A stretch of 64,000 bases of DNA, taken from assembly GCA_017645785.1 (NCBI GenBank), contig JAGCNW010000045.1, positions 1 through 64,000 of the forward strand. The letters are read 5' to 3'. This document shows positions 15,623-23,355 of the stretch, one piece after another; the stretch's first letter is position 1; every line of letters begins with the position of its first letter. This DNA is from Treponema sp. (lineage in GTDB: Bacteria; Spirochaetota; Spirochaetia; Treponematales; Treponemataceae). The position numbers and the translations under genes are program-made. The notes under the pieces were generated by a model. The model did no database searches. It was not told the DNA's origin and saw nothing but the letters and a program-made list of their open reading frames with translations.

Positions 15623-16249
15623 ATGCTGTCAATTTATCTTTACGCGCTCGACACGATGGCCGATTGGGAAATAGGCCACATCATGGCGGAACTTGGATCA
15701 AAGCGCTTTTTCAAGGACGGAGCGCCGGAGCTGTCGGTTAAAGTCTGCGCGCTTTCAAAGGAGCCAGTCAAAACAATGGGCGGCCTTACTATAACGCCGG
15801 ACTGCGGCCTTGACGAAATCGTGATGGACGACAAGAGCCTTCTTTTGCTTCCGGGCGCCACCGTCTGGGACGAGCCAAAACACGGCGCGGCGGTTCAAAA
15901 GGCCGCGGAACTTCTTTCTTTAGGAGGAACGGTGGCCGCAATTTGCGGAGCGACTCTCGCCCTGGCCCACGCCGGCCTTTTGGACAAACGGCCCCATACA
16001 AGCAACGGAACGGGCTTTTTGGAAATGTTCTGTCCGACCTACAAGGGAAAGGATTTTTACGTTGACCTTCCCGCTGTGGCCGACGGAAACTTAATCACCG
16101 CAAGCGCGACAGGCTCGCTTATGTGGGCAAAGTTGATTATCCAAAAGCTTGGCGTCTTCAAGCCCCAAACGCTCGAAGCGTGGTTTGCGTATTTTAGCGC
16201 GGGAAAGGCCGAAGATTTTTTTGCGCTTATGCAATCATTGCAGCAATAA
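15623..16249 (+). CDS. DJ-1/PfpI family protein
   Basis: The 208-residue protein starts at the ATG after ACAAGGAG; an upstream extension would run through the repeat and is rejected. It has a Rossmann-like DJ-1/PfpI fold pattern: LLLPGATVWDE, then the nucleophile elbow AAICGATLALAHAGLLD with Cys as the likely active residue, and HTSNGTGFLEMF. Relatives include glutamine-amidotransferase-like regulators and stress proteins. No catalytic activity can be assigned. It is a single gene with the repeat upstream and a GNAT gene downstream. Confidence 0.85.
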   Translation: MLSIYLYALDTMADWEIGHIMAELGSKRFFKDGAPELSVKVCALSKEPVKTMGGLTITPDCGLDEIVMDDKSLLLLPGATVWDEPKHGAAVQKAAELLSLGGTVAAICGATLALAHAGLLDKRPHTSNGTGFLEMFCPTYKGKDFYVDLPAVADGNLITASATGSLMWAKLIIQKLGVFKPQTLEAWFAYFSAGKAEDFFALMQSLQQ

Positions 16250-16317
16250 ACAGCGGCGCATTTCATACAAATCTTCTTTGAGATATGCTTTGACTGTTTG
16301 CAAGGTGGAAAAAACAA

Positions 16318-17274
16318 TTGGAAAAATTCATCATAAAAGATTTTGAGCCGGCATATATTCCAGAGGCGGAAAAAATTCTTAAGGAAGAATATTCCGCTGA
16401 AAAGAAAAAAGTTCCTTCGCTGCCGGAGGAGTCTCCAATTGGATTGTTGAACTGGCTTTCGACAAAAAAATATAAAAAAGCCGCCTTTTGCGCAGGGCGT
16501 CTTGTGGGCTACATGATCTTCGCGGATGTCTGGAACGGCTTTTTTGGCCTTTGTAAGGGAAGCTTTTCTCCTTTGGGAGGAAGCGCGCTTTCTTTTGAAC
16601 TGGGGCCTGAAAGAGAAAAAGTAATGTCGCTTTTGTTTGAAGGAATTTCAAACGAGATGGTTCGTGACGGTATTTATTCTTTAGCCCTGGCACGATTTGC
16701 ACACGACACGGAAGCCAACAATTCTTTGATTCTGAACGGCTTTGGAATTCGCTGCAGTGATGCAATGTCAACAATTGAGTCAATTCCAGAATTCACTATG
16801 CCGGCAAAACTTGAATTCAAGGAAGTTCCTTTTGGATCTTTCGGGATTTTCAAAAATCTGAAAATGAAGCTTGTGCATCACCTGGAAAACGGGCCAGTTT
16901 TTTTTCCGTCAGATTTGAGCGACTTTGACAAGTGGTTTGAAGACGATAGTAAAAGATGGTTCGGCGCATTTTGCAAAGAAGAGCCTGTCGGATTCATCTC
17001 CTGCAAAAAGGGCGACGGAGAAAACTACCTTTGCGACAAGATTCACAACATCTGTGGCATGTATGTAAATGAAGAATACAGAAAAGACGGCGTAGGAAGA
17101 GCGCTGGTGTCCTGCCTTTCAAAAATCCTGAAAAAAGAGGGGGCGGAATTCCTTGGAGTGGATTACGAAACGCTGAATCCAACAGCCCTGCGCTTCTGGA
17201 CAAAATACTTTTCTCCATACACCTACAGCTTCCACAGAAGAATCGATGAAAGGATCGCGCATTTTTTGAAATAG
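16318..17274 (+). CDS. Two-domain GNAT family N-acetyltransferase
   Basis: The 318-residue protein has two GNAT-like halves. The second is well conserved, with CGMYVNEEYRKDGVGRALVSCL (acetyl-CoA loop) and LNPTALRFWTKYF. The first half (about 1-150) is weaker and probably structural. The TTG start at 16318 follows AAGGTGG; no better ATG is available near the conserved beginning. A shortened GCGCATTTCAT box (16257-16267) lies upstream, as with other genes of this region. The substrate is unknown. Confidence 0.8.
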   Translation: MEKFIIKDFEPAYIPEAEKILKEEYSAEKKKVPSLPEESPIGLLNWLSTKKYKKAAFCAGRLVGYMIFADVWNGFFGLCKGSFSPLGGSALSFELGPEREKVMSLLFEGISNEMVRDGIYSLALARFAHDTEANNSLILNGFGIRCSDAMSTIESIPEFTMPAKLEFKEVPFGSFGIFKNLKMKLVHHLENGPVFFPSDLSDFDKWFEDDSKRWFGAFCKEEPVGFISCKKGDGENYLCDKIHNICGMYVNEEYRKDGVGRALVSCLSKILKKEGAEFLGVDYETLNPTALRFWTKYFSPYTYSFHRRIDERIAHFLK

Positions 17275-17376
17275 CAAACAATCGGAGGATTCTAGAGACT
17301 GTAAAGCCCTTTCTGTAAATTCAGCAGGCTGCGGTAAAAAGTTTTAATGCGGGCGTCTCCCGCATGCAGCTGTCAG

Positions 17377-17835
17377 TTATCTTTTCTTTTCCGAATAAAA
17401 GTTAAAGCCATCCTCAGCCTTTACGATCTGATAGCCTAACTTTTTGTAAAAAGCATTTGTCCGCTCATTCCAGCATGGGGTATCCAGATTAAACTCAGAG
17501 GCGCAGGGAAAATTCTTTTCTATGCAATCCATCAAACGAATTCCATAACCTTTTCTATGATAGACGCTGTCAATAAAAATCCTGCCAATGTATACGCTTT
17601 TTTTTGATTCATCCGGGAATACAATGGCGGCCCCCACCAAATCCTTTCCAATCATTGCTTGATACAAATGCCCCTCACTTGCCATTTGTTTATGCCATTC
17701 CACTGAATCAAATTCAGGCGGGCAGTCTCCTTTTGCGCCGCCAACATTTACATCTGTTTCAAAAGCTCTGATAGAAATATCCACGATCTTTTCCACTTGA
17801 TTTTCTTCCGCTTTGACAATATGCATTGCAATCAT
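17377..17835 (-). CDS. GNAT family N-acetyltransferase
   Basis: The 152-residue protein has IGRIFIDSVYHRKGYGIRLMDCIE, the GNAT acetyl-CoA loop, and TPCWNERTNAFYKKLGYQ. Length is normal for a single GNAT domain. The start is set by TTTGGAG 8 nt upstream; a second ATG three codons later is possible. A conserved intergenic box on the same strand lies 71 nt upstream. The substrate is unknown. Confidence 0.85.
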   Translation of the reverse strand: MIAMHIVKAEENQVEKIVDISIRAFETDVNVGGAKGDCPPEFDSVEWHKQMASEGHLYQAMIGKDLVGAAIVFPDESKKSVYIGRIFIDSVYHRKGYGIRLMDCIEKNFPCASEFNLDTPCWNERTNAFYKKLGYQIVKAEDGFNFYSEKKR

Positions 17836-17897
17836 AATTTTTCTCCAAAGATGGTTAATAATGAAAACATTTTATGACATTTTTCCATGAAAAAAAT

Positions 17898-17940
17898 ACA
17901 TTTCAGACAAGATGCATGCTTTGAGCGATGAAATGCGCGA
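17898..17940 (-). repeat. Solo GCATTTCAT...TGCATCTTGT box upstream of a GNAT gene
   Basis: On the minus strand: GCGCATTTCATCGCTC, then GCATGCATCTTGTCTGAAAT. This matches the boxes at 2060, 10790 and 15515. It is oriented towards the leftward GNAT gene, whose start codon lies 71 nt from the end of the TGCATCTTGT motif. Confidence 0.65.
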
Positions 17941-17941
17941 A

Positions 17942-18391
17942 TTAGAGACTTTCTTCCGCGTCCTTACAGTTTTGCAAAACGCGCTTTAGGTAGTTTTCAA
18001 AGTCTTGGATTTCTTTTTTGGAAAAGCCCTTGTAAAAAAGCGCGTTTTGCTCATCGGAGACTTTGGGAACTTTTCTCTTGAATATTTCATCCTTTCCGGT
18101 TCTGGAAACGAGCGTGGCGCGCTTGTCGTCCGGGCTTGGAAGGCGGCAAACAAAGCCGTCGCGCTCCAAGCGGTCGATGACTCCGGTAAGCGTGGCCTTG
18201 TCCAAGCTTGTTTTTTCCACCAATTTTTTTATGGGTATCTTGTCCTCGTTCCACAGGGCAAAGATCACCCTGCCCCGCGCGCCGGCAAGGGCTTCCAATC
18301 CGTTGCGGCTCAACACGGCATGCCAAACGCGCTGGCACACTTGGTGTATTTGCGAGATAAGGCTTCCGCCTTCCGTCCGTCCGTTTTTCAT
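17942..18391 (-). CDS. MarR family transcriptional regulator
   Basis: The 149-residue protein has the MarR winged-helix core: GRVIFALWNEDKIPIKKL, KTSLDKATLTGVIDRLERDGFV (recognition helix) and SPDDKRATLV (wing). It would act as a dimer that represses target promoters until a ligand binds. It is the second gene of a leftward pair with the FMN-binding protein (19-nt gap, SD GAGGGG). The 32-bp inverted repeat over that operon's promoter (18905-18936) is its most likely operator, and the related palindrome before the MATE gene may be a second target. Confidence 0.9.
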   Translation of the reverse strand: MKNGRTEGGSLISQIHQVCQRVWHAVLSRNGLEALAGARGRVIFALWNEDKIPIKKLVEKTSLDKATLTGVIDRLERDGFVCRLPSPDDKRATLVSRTGKDEIFKRKVPKVSDEQNALFYKGFSKKEIQDFENYLKRVLQNCKDAEESL

Positions 18392-18410
18392 AGCCCCTCG
18401 CCGTGCCCGC

Positions 18411-18893
18411 TCAGTTTGCGGCGGAATTCACAGGCTGGCCAAAATTGTGGATGCCCAAGTTGCCCCAGCAGTGCATGTATTTTGAAGTGAACTTCATAAG
18501 CGTGTAGTCCGGGTCGGCCGGGCCCTTGTGGTAATACATAAACCAGGTTTTATGCCAAAAATCTTTCTTGACGTCCATGTCCAAAACTTCTTCCATTGTT
18601 CCGATGGCGCTGACGCCCTTGAATTTTTGCGGAAGGACAAAGTAAAGGCAGACCTTGTTGTTGGCGCGAATTTGCTTGATTTTTCGCGAGGAAGTGTTTG
18701 TCGTAAAATAAATCGTGACGGTCTCTCCGTCAACGCTGATCGCCTTGTCCTTAAGCTTTGGATATTTTTTGGGATTGGCCAGGTTCAAGAGCGCGCGGAT
18801 TTCTGGAAAGCCTTCCGTTTCGTCTTTTCCAAAAGTCGCGATTTGCGCGCATTCCGAGGTTTGGATTACTTTTACAACGTCCTTAATGTTCAT
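18411..18893 (-). CDS. Pyridoxamine 5'-phosphate oxidase-like FMN-binding protein
   Basis: The 160-residue split-barrel protein opens with the helix DVVKVIQTSECAQIATFG and has TVTIYFTTNTSSRKIKQIRANNKVCLYFV, the pattern of small PNPOx-like flavin- or F420-binding proteins (general stress protein 26 type). It is not a true PdxH by length or motif. The role is probably a flavin reductase or cofactor-binding stress protein. It is first in an operon with the MarR gene, under a promoter overlapped by a long inverted repeat. The SD GGAGCG precedes the ATG. Confidence 0.82.
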   Translation of the reverse strand: MNIKDVVKVIQTSECAQIATFGKDETEGFPEIRALLNLANPKKYPKLKDKAISVDGETVTIYFTTNTSSRKIKQIRANNKVCLYFVLPQKFKGVSAIGTMEEVLDMDVKKDFWHKTWFMYYHKGPADPDYTLMKFTSKYMHCWGNLGIHNFGQPVNSAAN

Positions 18894-18904
18894 TTTGTCG
18901 CTCC

Positions 18905-18954
18905 GGATATATAGTTTGTATGCAAACTATATATCCATAGTGAATTTTTGTCAA
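18905..18954 (-). promoter_or_regulatory. Promoter with overlapping MarR-type operator
   Basis: On the minus strand a consensus promoter TTGACA (18954-18949), 17-bp spacer, TATAGT (18931-18926) drives the FMN protein-marR pair. A long inverted repeat with 14-bp perfect arms and a 4-bp centre (18905-18936, core GTTTGTATGCAAAC) covers the -10 box and the transcription start. This is the arrangement expected for autorepression by the MarR protein encoded in the same operon. Confidence 0.82.
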
Positions 18955-19009
18955 GCGCGTTGCTTTATTAATTGATTTTCAATATAATCCAACATTTAAG
19001 GACAGAAGC

Positions 19010-19565
19010 ATGAAAAAAATTGGACTTGTAGGCGGAACCGGCCCGAAATCAACCTTGATGTATTACAAGGAGCTGAACAGCCGGATTGACAAAATGACCG
19101 GAGGCGCGCAAATGCCGGACCTTGCGATTGAAAGCGTGAACTTTCGCAGGGCTTGGGATTATGTTTCCAACGGCAAATATGATTCGCTAACTGATTATTT
19201 GTCCGAGAAAGTTGAAAAGCTTAAAGCGGGCGGCTCAGAGATTATCGCGCTGACAGCCGCGACAATGCATATTGTGTATCAGCAAATTGTTCAAAAGACA
19301 AACGTTCCTCTTGTAAGCATTCCAAAATCAGTTTGCGAAGAAATCCAGAAAAAAAGGATACAAGAAAGTCGGAATCGTAAAGGAATCCACGCTCAAAGAA
19401 TTCACCGACATAATCGAAAAGATGAAAAACGAGCGCGGAATCCAAGCCTTGATTCTAGGCTGCACGGAGCTTCCTCTTCTTTTGAACAAAAACAACTGCC
19501 CCGTGGACTGCCTCGACAGCGTTGAAATCCATCTTCAAAAGTTGATTGAGCTGGCTAGAGATTAA
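19010..19565 (+). pseudogene. Frameshifted and internally deleted Asp/Glu racemase
   Basis: The first about 112 codons read as a racemase (KKIGLVGGTGPKSTLMYY, AATMHIVYQQ). At the A7 run near 19350 the frame is lost; the open frame continues to 19525 with nonsense sequence. In another frame the family resumes: GYKKVGIVKESTLKEF, then ALILGCTELPLLL and the normal C-terminus ending at 19565. About 50-60 residues between the middle and the end are also missing compared with the racemase at 12401-13090. So both a frameshift and an in-gene deletion have occurred. A good SD (AAGGAC) and a promoter-like TATAAT remain upstream. Confidence 0.83.
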
Positions 19566-19602
19566 GCGCGATCCGCGATATGATATACGGAGTTGATATA
19601 TT

Positions 19603-20055
19603 ATGAACGCAGAAAATATAAGAAAGGCAGAAGCGAAAGACCTGTCAAGAATCGCTGAAATCCTGGTGTTTGCAAAGAGAGTTAAGTATCGGCCGATTTT
19701 CAATAACGACGACTATTCATTCAATGAATTGCAGGTAGTTAAGCTTGTAGAAGAATATGGCAAGCCCAAAATTCTCGATAACATCTGGGTTTACGATGAC
19801 GGTATTGTCAAAGGAATGATTCACATAGAGGGAAAAGAAATTGTTGAATTGTATGTGGATTATTTCTTTTGGAACCAGGGCATTGGCGCTAAGCTCATAG
19901 AGTTTGCCAAGGAAACGCATGACGCTCGTTTCCTATGGGTTTTGGAAAAGAATGTTGACGCGATAAAGTTTTATGAGGCGCATGGATTTGCAGCGAACGG
20001 AAAAAGACAACTTGAGGAAGGCACGCCCGAATATATTATTATGTTGGAAAGATAA
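19603..20055 (+). CDS. GNAT family N-acetyltransferase
   Basis: The 150-residue protein opens with IRKAEAKDLSRIAEIL and has the core VDYFFWNQGIGAKLIEFA and WVLEKNVDAIKFYEAHGF, a clear GNAT domain with the acetyl-CoA loop. It is close in pattern to YjaB/YyaT-type enzymes. The SD is weak (GGAGTTGAT). The TfoX-domain gene follows 25 nt later. The substrate is unknown. Confidence 0.86.
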   Translation: MNAENIRKAEAKDLSRIAEILVFAKRVKYRPIFNNDDYSFNELQVVKLVEEYGKPKILDNIWVYDDGIVKGMIHIEGKEIVELYVDYFFWNQGIGAKLIEFAKETHDARFLWVLEKNVDAIKFYEAHGFAANGKRQLEEGTPEYIIMLER

Positions 20056-20080
20056 ATCGGTAGTAATGGGGGCAATCATA

Positions 20081-20404
20081 ATGAATGAATTTAATGAATA
20101 TGTGCGCGAGACTTTTTCCGCAGTCGGCGACATTGTCATAAGAGCCATGATGGGCGGATACCTTGTGTACTTTAACGGCAAGTTGATAGGCGACATTTGC
20201 GGCAATGAACTGTTTTTAAAAAGAACGCCGACATCGGACAGATTGCTTGCGGACTCAGAGCTGCGCTATCCTTACGAGGAATCAAAAACGCTGATGCATG
20301 TGTTCGACAATTTTGAGGATGCGGATTTAATTGCGGAATTATTGGAAGGCATGCACGCGGAACTGCCCGAAAAGAAAGCGAAGAAACCAAAGAAAGCAAA
20401 ATGA
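20081..20404 (+). CDS. TfoX N-terminal domain protein
   Basis: The 107-residue protein has the TfoX-N pattern: VRETFSAVGDIVIRAMMGGYLVYFNGKLIG and LFLKRTPTSD. The family includes the competence regulator TfoX, but stand-alone N-terminal domains are common and functionally undefined. The C-terminus is a Lys/Ala-rich tail (EKKAKKPKKAK). The ATG at 20081 is preferred over one at 20066 because a GGGGG SD overlaps the earlier codon. The gene ends in a 4-bp overlap with the AraC-type gene. Confidence 0.82.
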   Translation: MNEFNEYVRETFSAVGDIVIRAMMGGYLVYFNGKLIGDICGNELFLKRTPTSDRLLADSELRYPYEESKTLMHVFDNFEDADLIAELLEGMHAELPEKKAKKPKKAK

Positions 20405-21240
20405 GAATGAATGAAATGTTTTTTCCGCTGACTTCAACTCCGTTTTCTCGCTCCGGCTACCGGGAACTTCTCCCTTCAAAGGAGCTTGCTCCTTACGTCC
20501 GCTGCTTTTGGACTTCATGGAATGAAGTTTCGTCAGTCCCCATCATTCCAGATTTATGCGCGGACATCATAATTGCAACAGACGGAACGGAAAACAAAGC
20601 TGACGGTCGCGAAATTTCTTCCATGTTTTTTTGCGGTGTGAGCGACAAAATGTTTGAGTCAGTTCATTCGCAAGGCCAGTGCAGACGGCTTTTCGGAATC
20701 AGGTTTTACGCATGGCAGGCTTCCGCTTTTTCAGACGAGCCGCTTTTTAAAACCGCGAACGGATTCTTTGAATTGCGCGCGCATTTCCTAGCAATCGAAA
20801 AATCACTTCGCTCAAAATTTTCGACGGCTATGAATCTTGAGGAATTCAAGCAGATTGCCGAAGAAACGCTTCTTAAGCTTCTCGTCCGCCCTGCTTCAAA
20901 AAGGCCTGAACAAAATTCGCTTGTTATGGACGCAATAACTCAGATGATTCGTACCCGCGGCTCGCAGAACCTCTCTTCCCTGCTAAAAGACATTCACGCA
21001 AGCGAACGCCAACTGGAACGATTTTTCGCGCAAGCTCTTTCCCTCTCGCCAAAAAAAGTTTCGTCGCTCATCCGCTATCAAGGCCTGTGGCAGAGCGTAT
21101 GCTTTTCAAAGATTTTTGACATTCAGGACGCAGTCGCCGAATTTGGCTATTTTGACCAAGCTCACCTTTTGAACGACTTCAAAAAATTCCACGGAATGAA
21201 TCTTACGGAAGCCCGCAAAATTGCATTCAGCGCAAAATAA
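20401..21240 (+). CDS. AraC family transcriptional regulator
   Basis: The 279-residue protein has an N-terminal ligand-sensing part (LLPSKELAPYVRCFWTSW, as in DUF6597/AraC-type regulators) and a C-terminal AraC double helix-turn-helix (about 190-275), with IHASERQLERFFAQALSLSPKK and a second HTH in EFGYFDQAHLLNDFKKFHG. It starts within the stop of the TfoX-domain gene (ATGA overlap), so the two are translationally coupled. A VOC protein gene lies downstream. The inducer and targets are unknown. Confidence 0.88.
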   Translation: MRMNEMFFPLTSTPFSRSGYRELLPSKELAPYVRCFWTSWNEVSSVPIIPDLCADIIIATDGTENKADGREISSMFFCGVSDKMFESVHSQGQCRRLFGIRFYAWQASAFSDEPLFKTANGFFELRAHFLAIEKSLRSKFSTAMNLEEFKQIAEETLLKLLVRPASKRPEQNSLVMDAITQMIRTRGSQNLSSLLKDIHASERQLERFFAQALSLSPKKVSSLIRYQGLWQSVCFSKIFDIQDAVAEFGYFDQAHLLNDFKKFHGMNLTEARKIAFSAK

Positions 21241-21308
21241 ACTGTCGGATTTTTACAATACATAAATCGGAATCTATCTTATAATTGAAAAAAAAGATTG
21301 GAGGCAAT

Positions 21309-21701
21309 ATGAAACTAGAAGGATTCGGAATTTTTGTAAAGGACATGCCGACGATGGCGCGCTTTTACCGCGACGTTCTTGGCTTTGGAATCAAGGAAGA
21401 CGAAAACACTACGAATGTCTTTCTTGAAAAAGACGGAACCTTGTTTTTGCTTTACGGCAGAAATGACATTGAAAAGATGACCAATTCAAAATTCAACTAC
21501 GCCGACAAAGTCAACGGACACTTTGAGATTGCTCTGGGCGTGGAAAACTACGCCGCTGTTGACAAAACTTTTGAGGAAGTGACGGCAAAAGGCGCCCAGC
21601 CTGTCATGCCGCCCACAACGGAGCCGTGGGGGCAGCGCACTTGCTACATCGCAGACCCGGAAGGGAATCTTGTTGAAATCGGCTCGTTCGTGAAGGAATA
21701 A
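21309..21701 (+). CDS. VOC (glyoxalase/bleomycin-resistance fold) family protein
   Basis: The 130-residue protein is a single VOC module: LEGFGIFVKDMPTMARFYRDVLGFGI, FLEKDGTLFLLYG, GHFEIALGVENY and CYIADPEGNLVEIGSF. The His and Glu positions expected for a metal site are present (GHFEIA, VEIG). Members bind or transform small molecules or drugs. The ATG follows TTGGAGG and a TATAAT box lies about 30 nt upstream. The specific role is unknown. Confidence 0.86.
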   Translation: MKLEGFGIFVKDMPTMARFYRDVLGFGIKEDENTTNVFLEKDGTLFLLYGRNDIEKMTNSKFNYADKVNGHFEIALGVENYAAVDKTFEEVTAKGAQPVMPPTTEPWGQRTCYIADPEGNLVEIGSFVKE

Positions 21702-21733
21702 AACGCGTTAATCCAATGTCGCTGTGCCCTCCA

Positions 21734-22651
21734 TCAGTGGCCAAGCGGCATTTCAAGCATATCAAGCAATCTTACAAAAGCGTCCTGCCCGTCAAGACAA
21801 GTATCGGTTAACCAGCCCTTCTCGCTTCTCCATTCAGCAAGTCCCTTGTAATAAAAATTCTTCTTTGCGTCCTCGATGATAAAAGGCGTCACGTTATGGC
21901 GGAGACATTCTTTTAACGCGACAAGCCTTCCGACGCGGCCGTTTCCATCTTGAAACGGATGGATGTATTCGAACTCCGCGTGAAAAGCTATGATATCCTT
22001 AATCGTTGCGTTTTTCTTCGCATTATATTTTTTTAGCAACGCTTCCATCGCTTTATGAACGTCAGCGGGTTTTGTTGTTTCTCTTCCGCCCACAACATTT
22101 GCGCGTTTCTTGTAATCGCCCACCGCAAACCATCCGAGGGTTGAATCCTTTGTGTCATGCTTTAAAATATAATGCAGGCGCTTGATGATGTCTTCAGTAA
22201 GCTCATCCTCCGCTATGTCAATCACATAATCGATCGCCCTGAAATGATGAACCGTTTCCAGAATGTCATCCACCGGAACCCCATCACCCACATCAAGAGT
22301 ATTTGTTTCAAAAATCAGCCTTGTCTGATCCTCCGACAACTTGCTTCCCTCGATATGATTTGAGTTGTATGTCATCCTAACCTGAAGCTCGTGATAAAGT
22401 CCGCCGGAAAGTTTCAGCTCTTTTTCATCACGAAGCGCCTGAAGAATCTTGTTAGCGGAAACTTCCCTCATGAGAGCGTCAGGCATTTCACTCAGATAAT
22501 CGGCAATCTTCTGAACGCTCCGCTTGGAAAGTTTCTCCCCCTTCGCAATCTTGGCGACCGTTCGCGTTGACAGTCCAAGTTTCGTGGAAAGTTCCGTCTT
22601 TCCTATGCGTTTTTTCTTCAGCGCTTTTTCAAGCCCCTCATACGAAATCAT
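21734..22651 (-). CDS. Fic-domain AMPylase with N-terminal helix-turn-helix
   Basis: The 305-residue protein has an XRE-type HTH (about residues 13-50, ELSTKLGLSTRTVAKIAKG), an auto-inhibitory helix motif SNHIEG (97-102, fits [S/T]xxxE[G/N]) and an intact Fic active site HPFQDGNGRVGR (231-242). This is a class II Fic enzyme, in which the inhibitory Glu is on the same chain before the Fic core. It would transfer AMP to a target protein when inhibition is relieved. The own HTH suggests autoregulation; repeated AAGTAAAG octamers lie directly upstream (22673-22741). A second, degenerate Fic protein lies at 46878-47804. The target is unknown. Confidence 0.9.
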   Translation of the reverse strand: MISYEGLEKALKKKRIGKTELSTKLGLSTRTVAKIAKGEKLSKRSVQKIADYLSEMPDALMREVSANKILQALRDEKELKLSGGLYHELQVRMTYNSNHIEGSKLSEDQTRLIFETNTLDVGDGVPVDDILETVHHFRAIDYVIDIAEDELTEDIIKRLHYILKHDTKDSTLGWFAVGDYKKRANVVGGRETTKPADVHKAMEALLKKYNAKKNATIKDIIAFHAEFEYIHPFQDGNGRVGRLVALKECLRHNVTPFIIEDAKKNFYYKGLAEWRSEKGWLTDTCLDGQDAFVRLLDMLEMPLGH

Positions 22652-22672
22652 TTCCAGCTCACCTCACAAAAC

Positions 22673-22741
22673 CTTTACTTATTTTACCATATTTTTCTTA
22701 GAAAGTAAAGATTCTAAGAAATTTGTCGCAAAAAAGTAAAG
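22673..22741 (-). promoter_or_regulatory. Operator candidates upstream of the HTH-Fic gene
   Basis: Within 70 bp there are three copies of AAGTAAAG: one reversed (22673-22680) and two direct (22703-22710, 22734-22741). The middle copy sits in the loop of a perfect 10-bp inverted repeat TTTCTTAGAA/TTCTAAGAAA (22694-22721). This density is suggestive of binding sites for the HTH of the Fic protein, although the inverted repeat could also end the upstream flavodoxin-fold transcript. Confidence 0.5.
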
Positions 22742-22751
22742 ATATCAGCAA

Positions 22752-23276
22752 CTACACAGCCTCTTCTATTTGCTTCAAGCTTTCAAAGTCTATAAAGTCA
22801 ACTTGCTTTCCGTAAGTTTCCAGCATCGCGCGGGTTTCGGCATTTTGTTTTTCAGGGGAAAGGCTTTTGACTTTTTTGACCAAGAGCGCCATCATCATTT
22901 TTAGCTTTAGGTTGAGGCGGCTGTAGTCTATCGCGCCGCGCAAGTGAAAAATGCGGGCGGTTTCAAAAAGCTCTTTTGAAAGCTGCCGCTCCACCGATCT
23001 TCGTATGTTTTCGACATTCTCTTTGTCTGTCGGGTCGGCAAGGCCAACAGTGGCGATTATTATTTTTTTTGCGGCAATATCCTTCAACCTGCCCAGCGTT
23101 TTTTTCATTCCAATAACGCCGCCCGCGTAAAGCGCTCCGATGTAAACGATTGTTTCATATCCGTTTATGTCGCCCGCATCTTCGTAAGGCGCGAGTTCAA
23201 AGCCAGTCCTTCGCGCAAGCTCTTCCGCGTATTTTTTTGCGCTCCCGTATTTGGAGCCGTAAATGATTATGTTCAT
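22752..23276 (-). CDS. Flavodoxin-domain protein (HemG-like)
   Basis: The 174-residue protein opens MNIIIYGSKYGSAKKYAEELA, the FMN phosphate-binding loop of flavodoxin-fold proteins, followed by YIGALYAGGVIGMKKTL. The layout resembles HemG-type protoporphyrinogen oxidase flavodoxins, but no haem genes are near, so electron transfer in general is the safer call. It is transcribed leftwards ahead of the Fic gene with a 100-bp gap. Confidence 0.8.
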   Translation of the reverse strand: MNIIIYGSKYGSAKKYAEELARRTGFELAPYEDAGDINGYETIVYIGALYAGGVIGMKKTLGRLKDIAAKKIIIATVGLADPTDKENVENIRRSVERQLSKELFETARIFHLRGAIDYSRLNLKLKMMMALLVKKVKSLSPEKQNAETRAMLETYGKQVDFIDFESLKQIEEAV

Positions 23277-23319
23277 ATTTTCATTCTACAAGTTTTTCGC
23301 CCTTTAGTCAAAAGCGGAT

Positions 23320-23349
23320 TTGACAAAGCGCGCCGTCTCAAACTATAAT
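23320..23349 (+). promoter_or_regulatory. Promoter of the GNAT gene, probably giving a leaderless mRNA
   Basis: TTGACA (23320-23325), an 18-bp spacer and TATAAT (23344-23349) are followed after only 6 nt by the ATG at 23356. There is no SD. Transcription should begin at or next to the A of the ATG. Confidence 0.75.
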
Positions 23350-23355
23350 AAAAAA

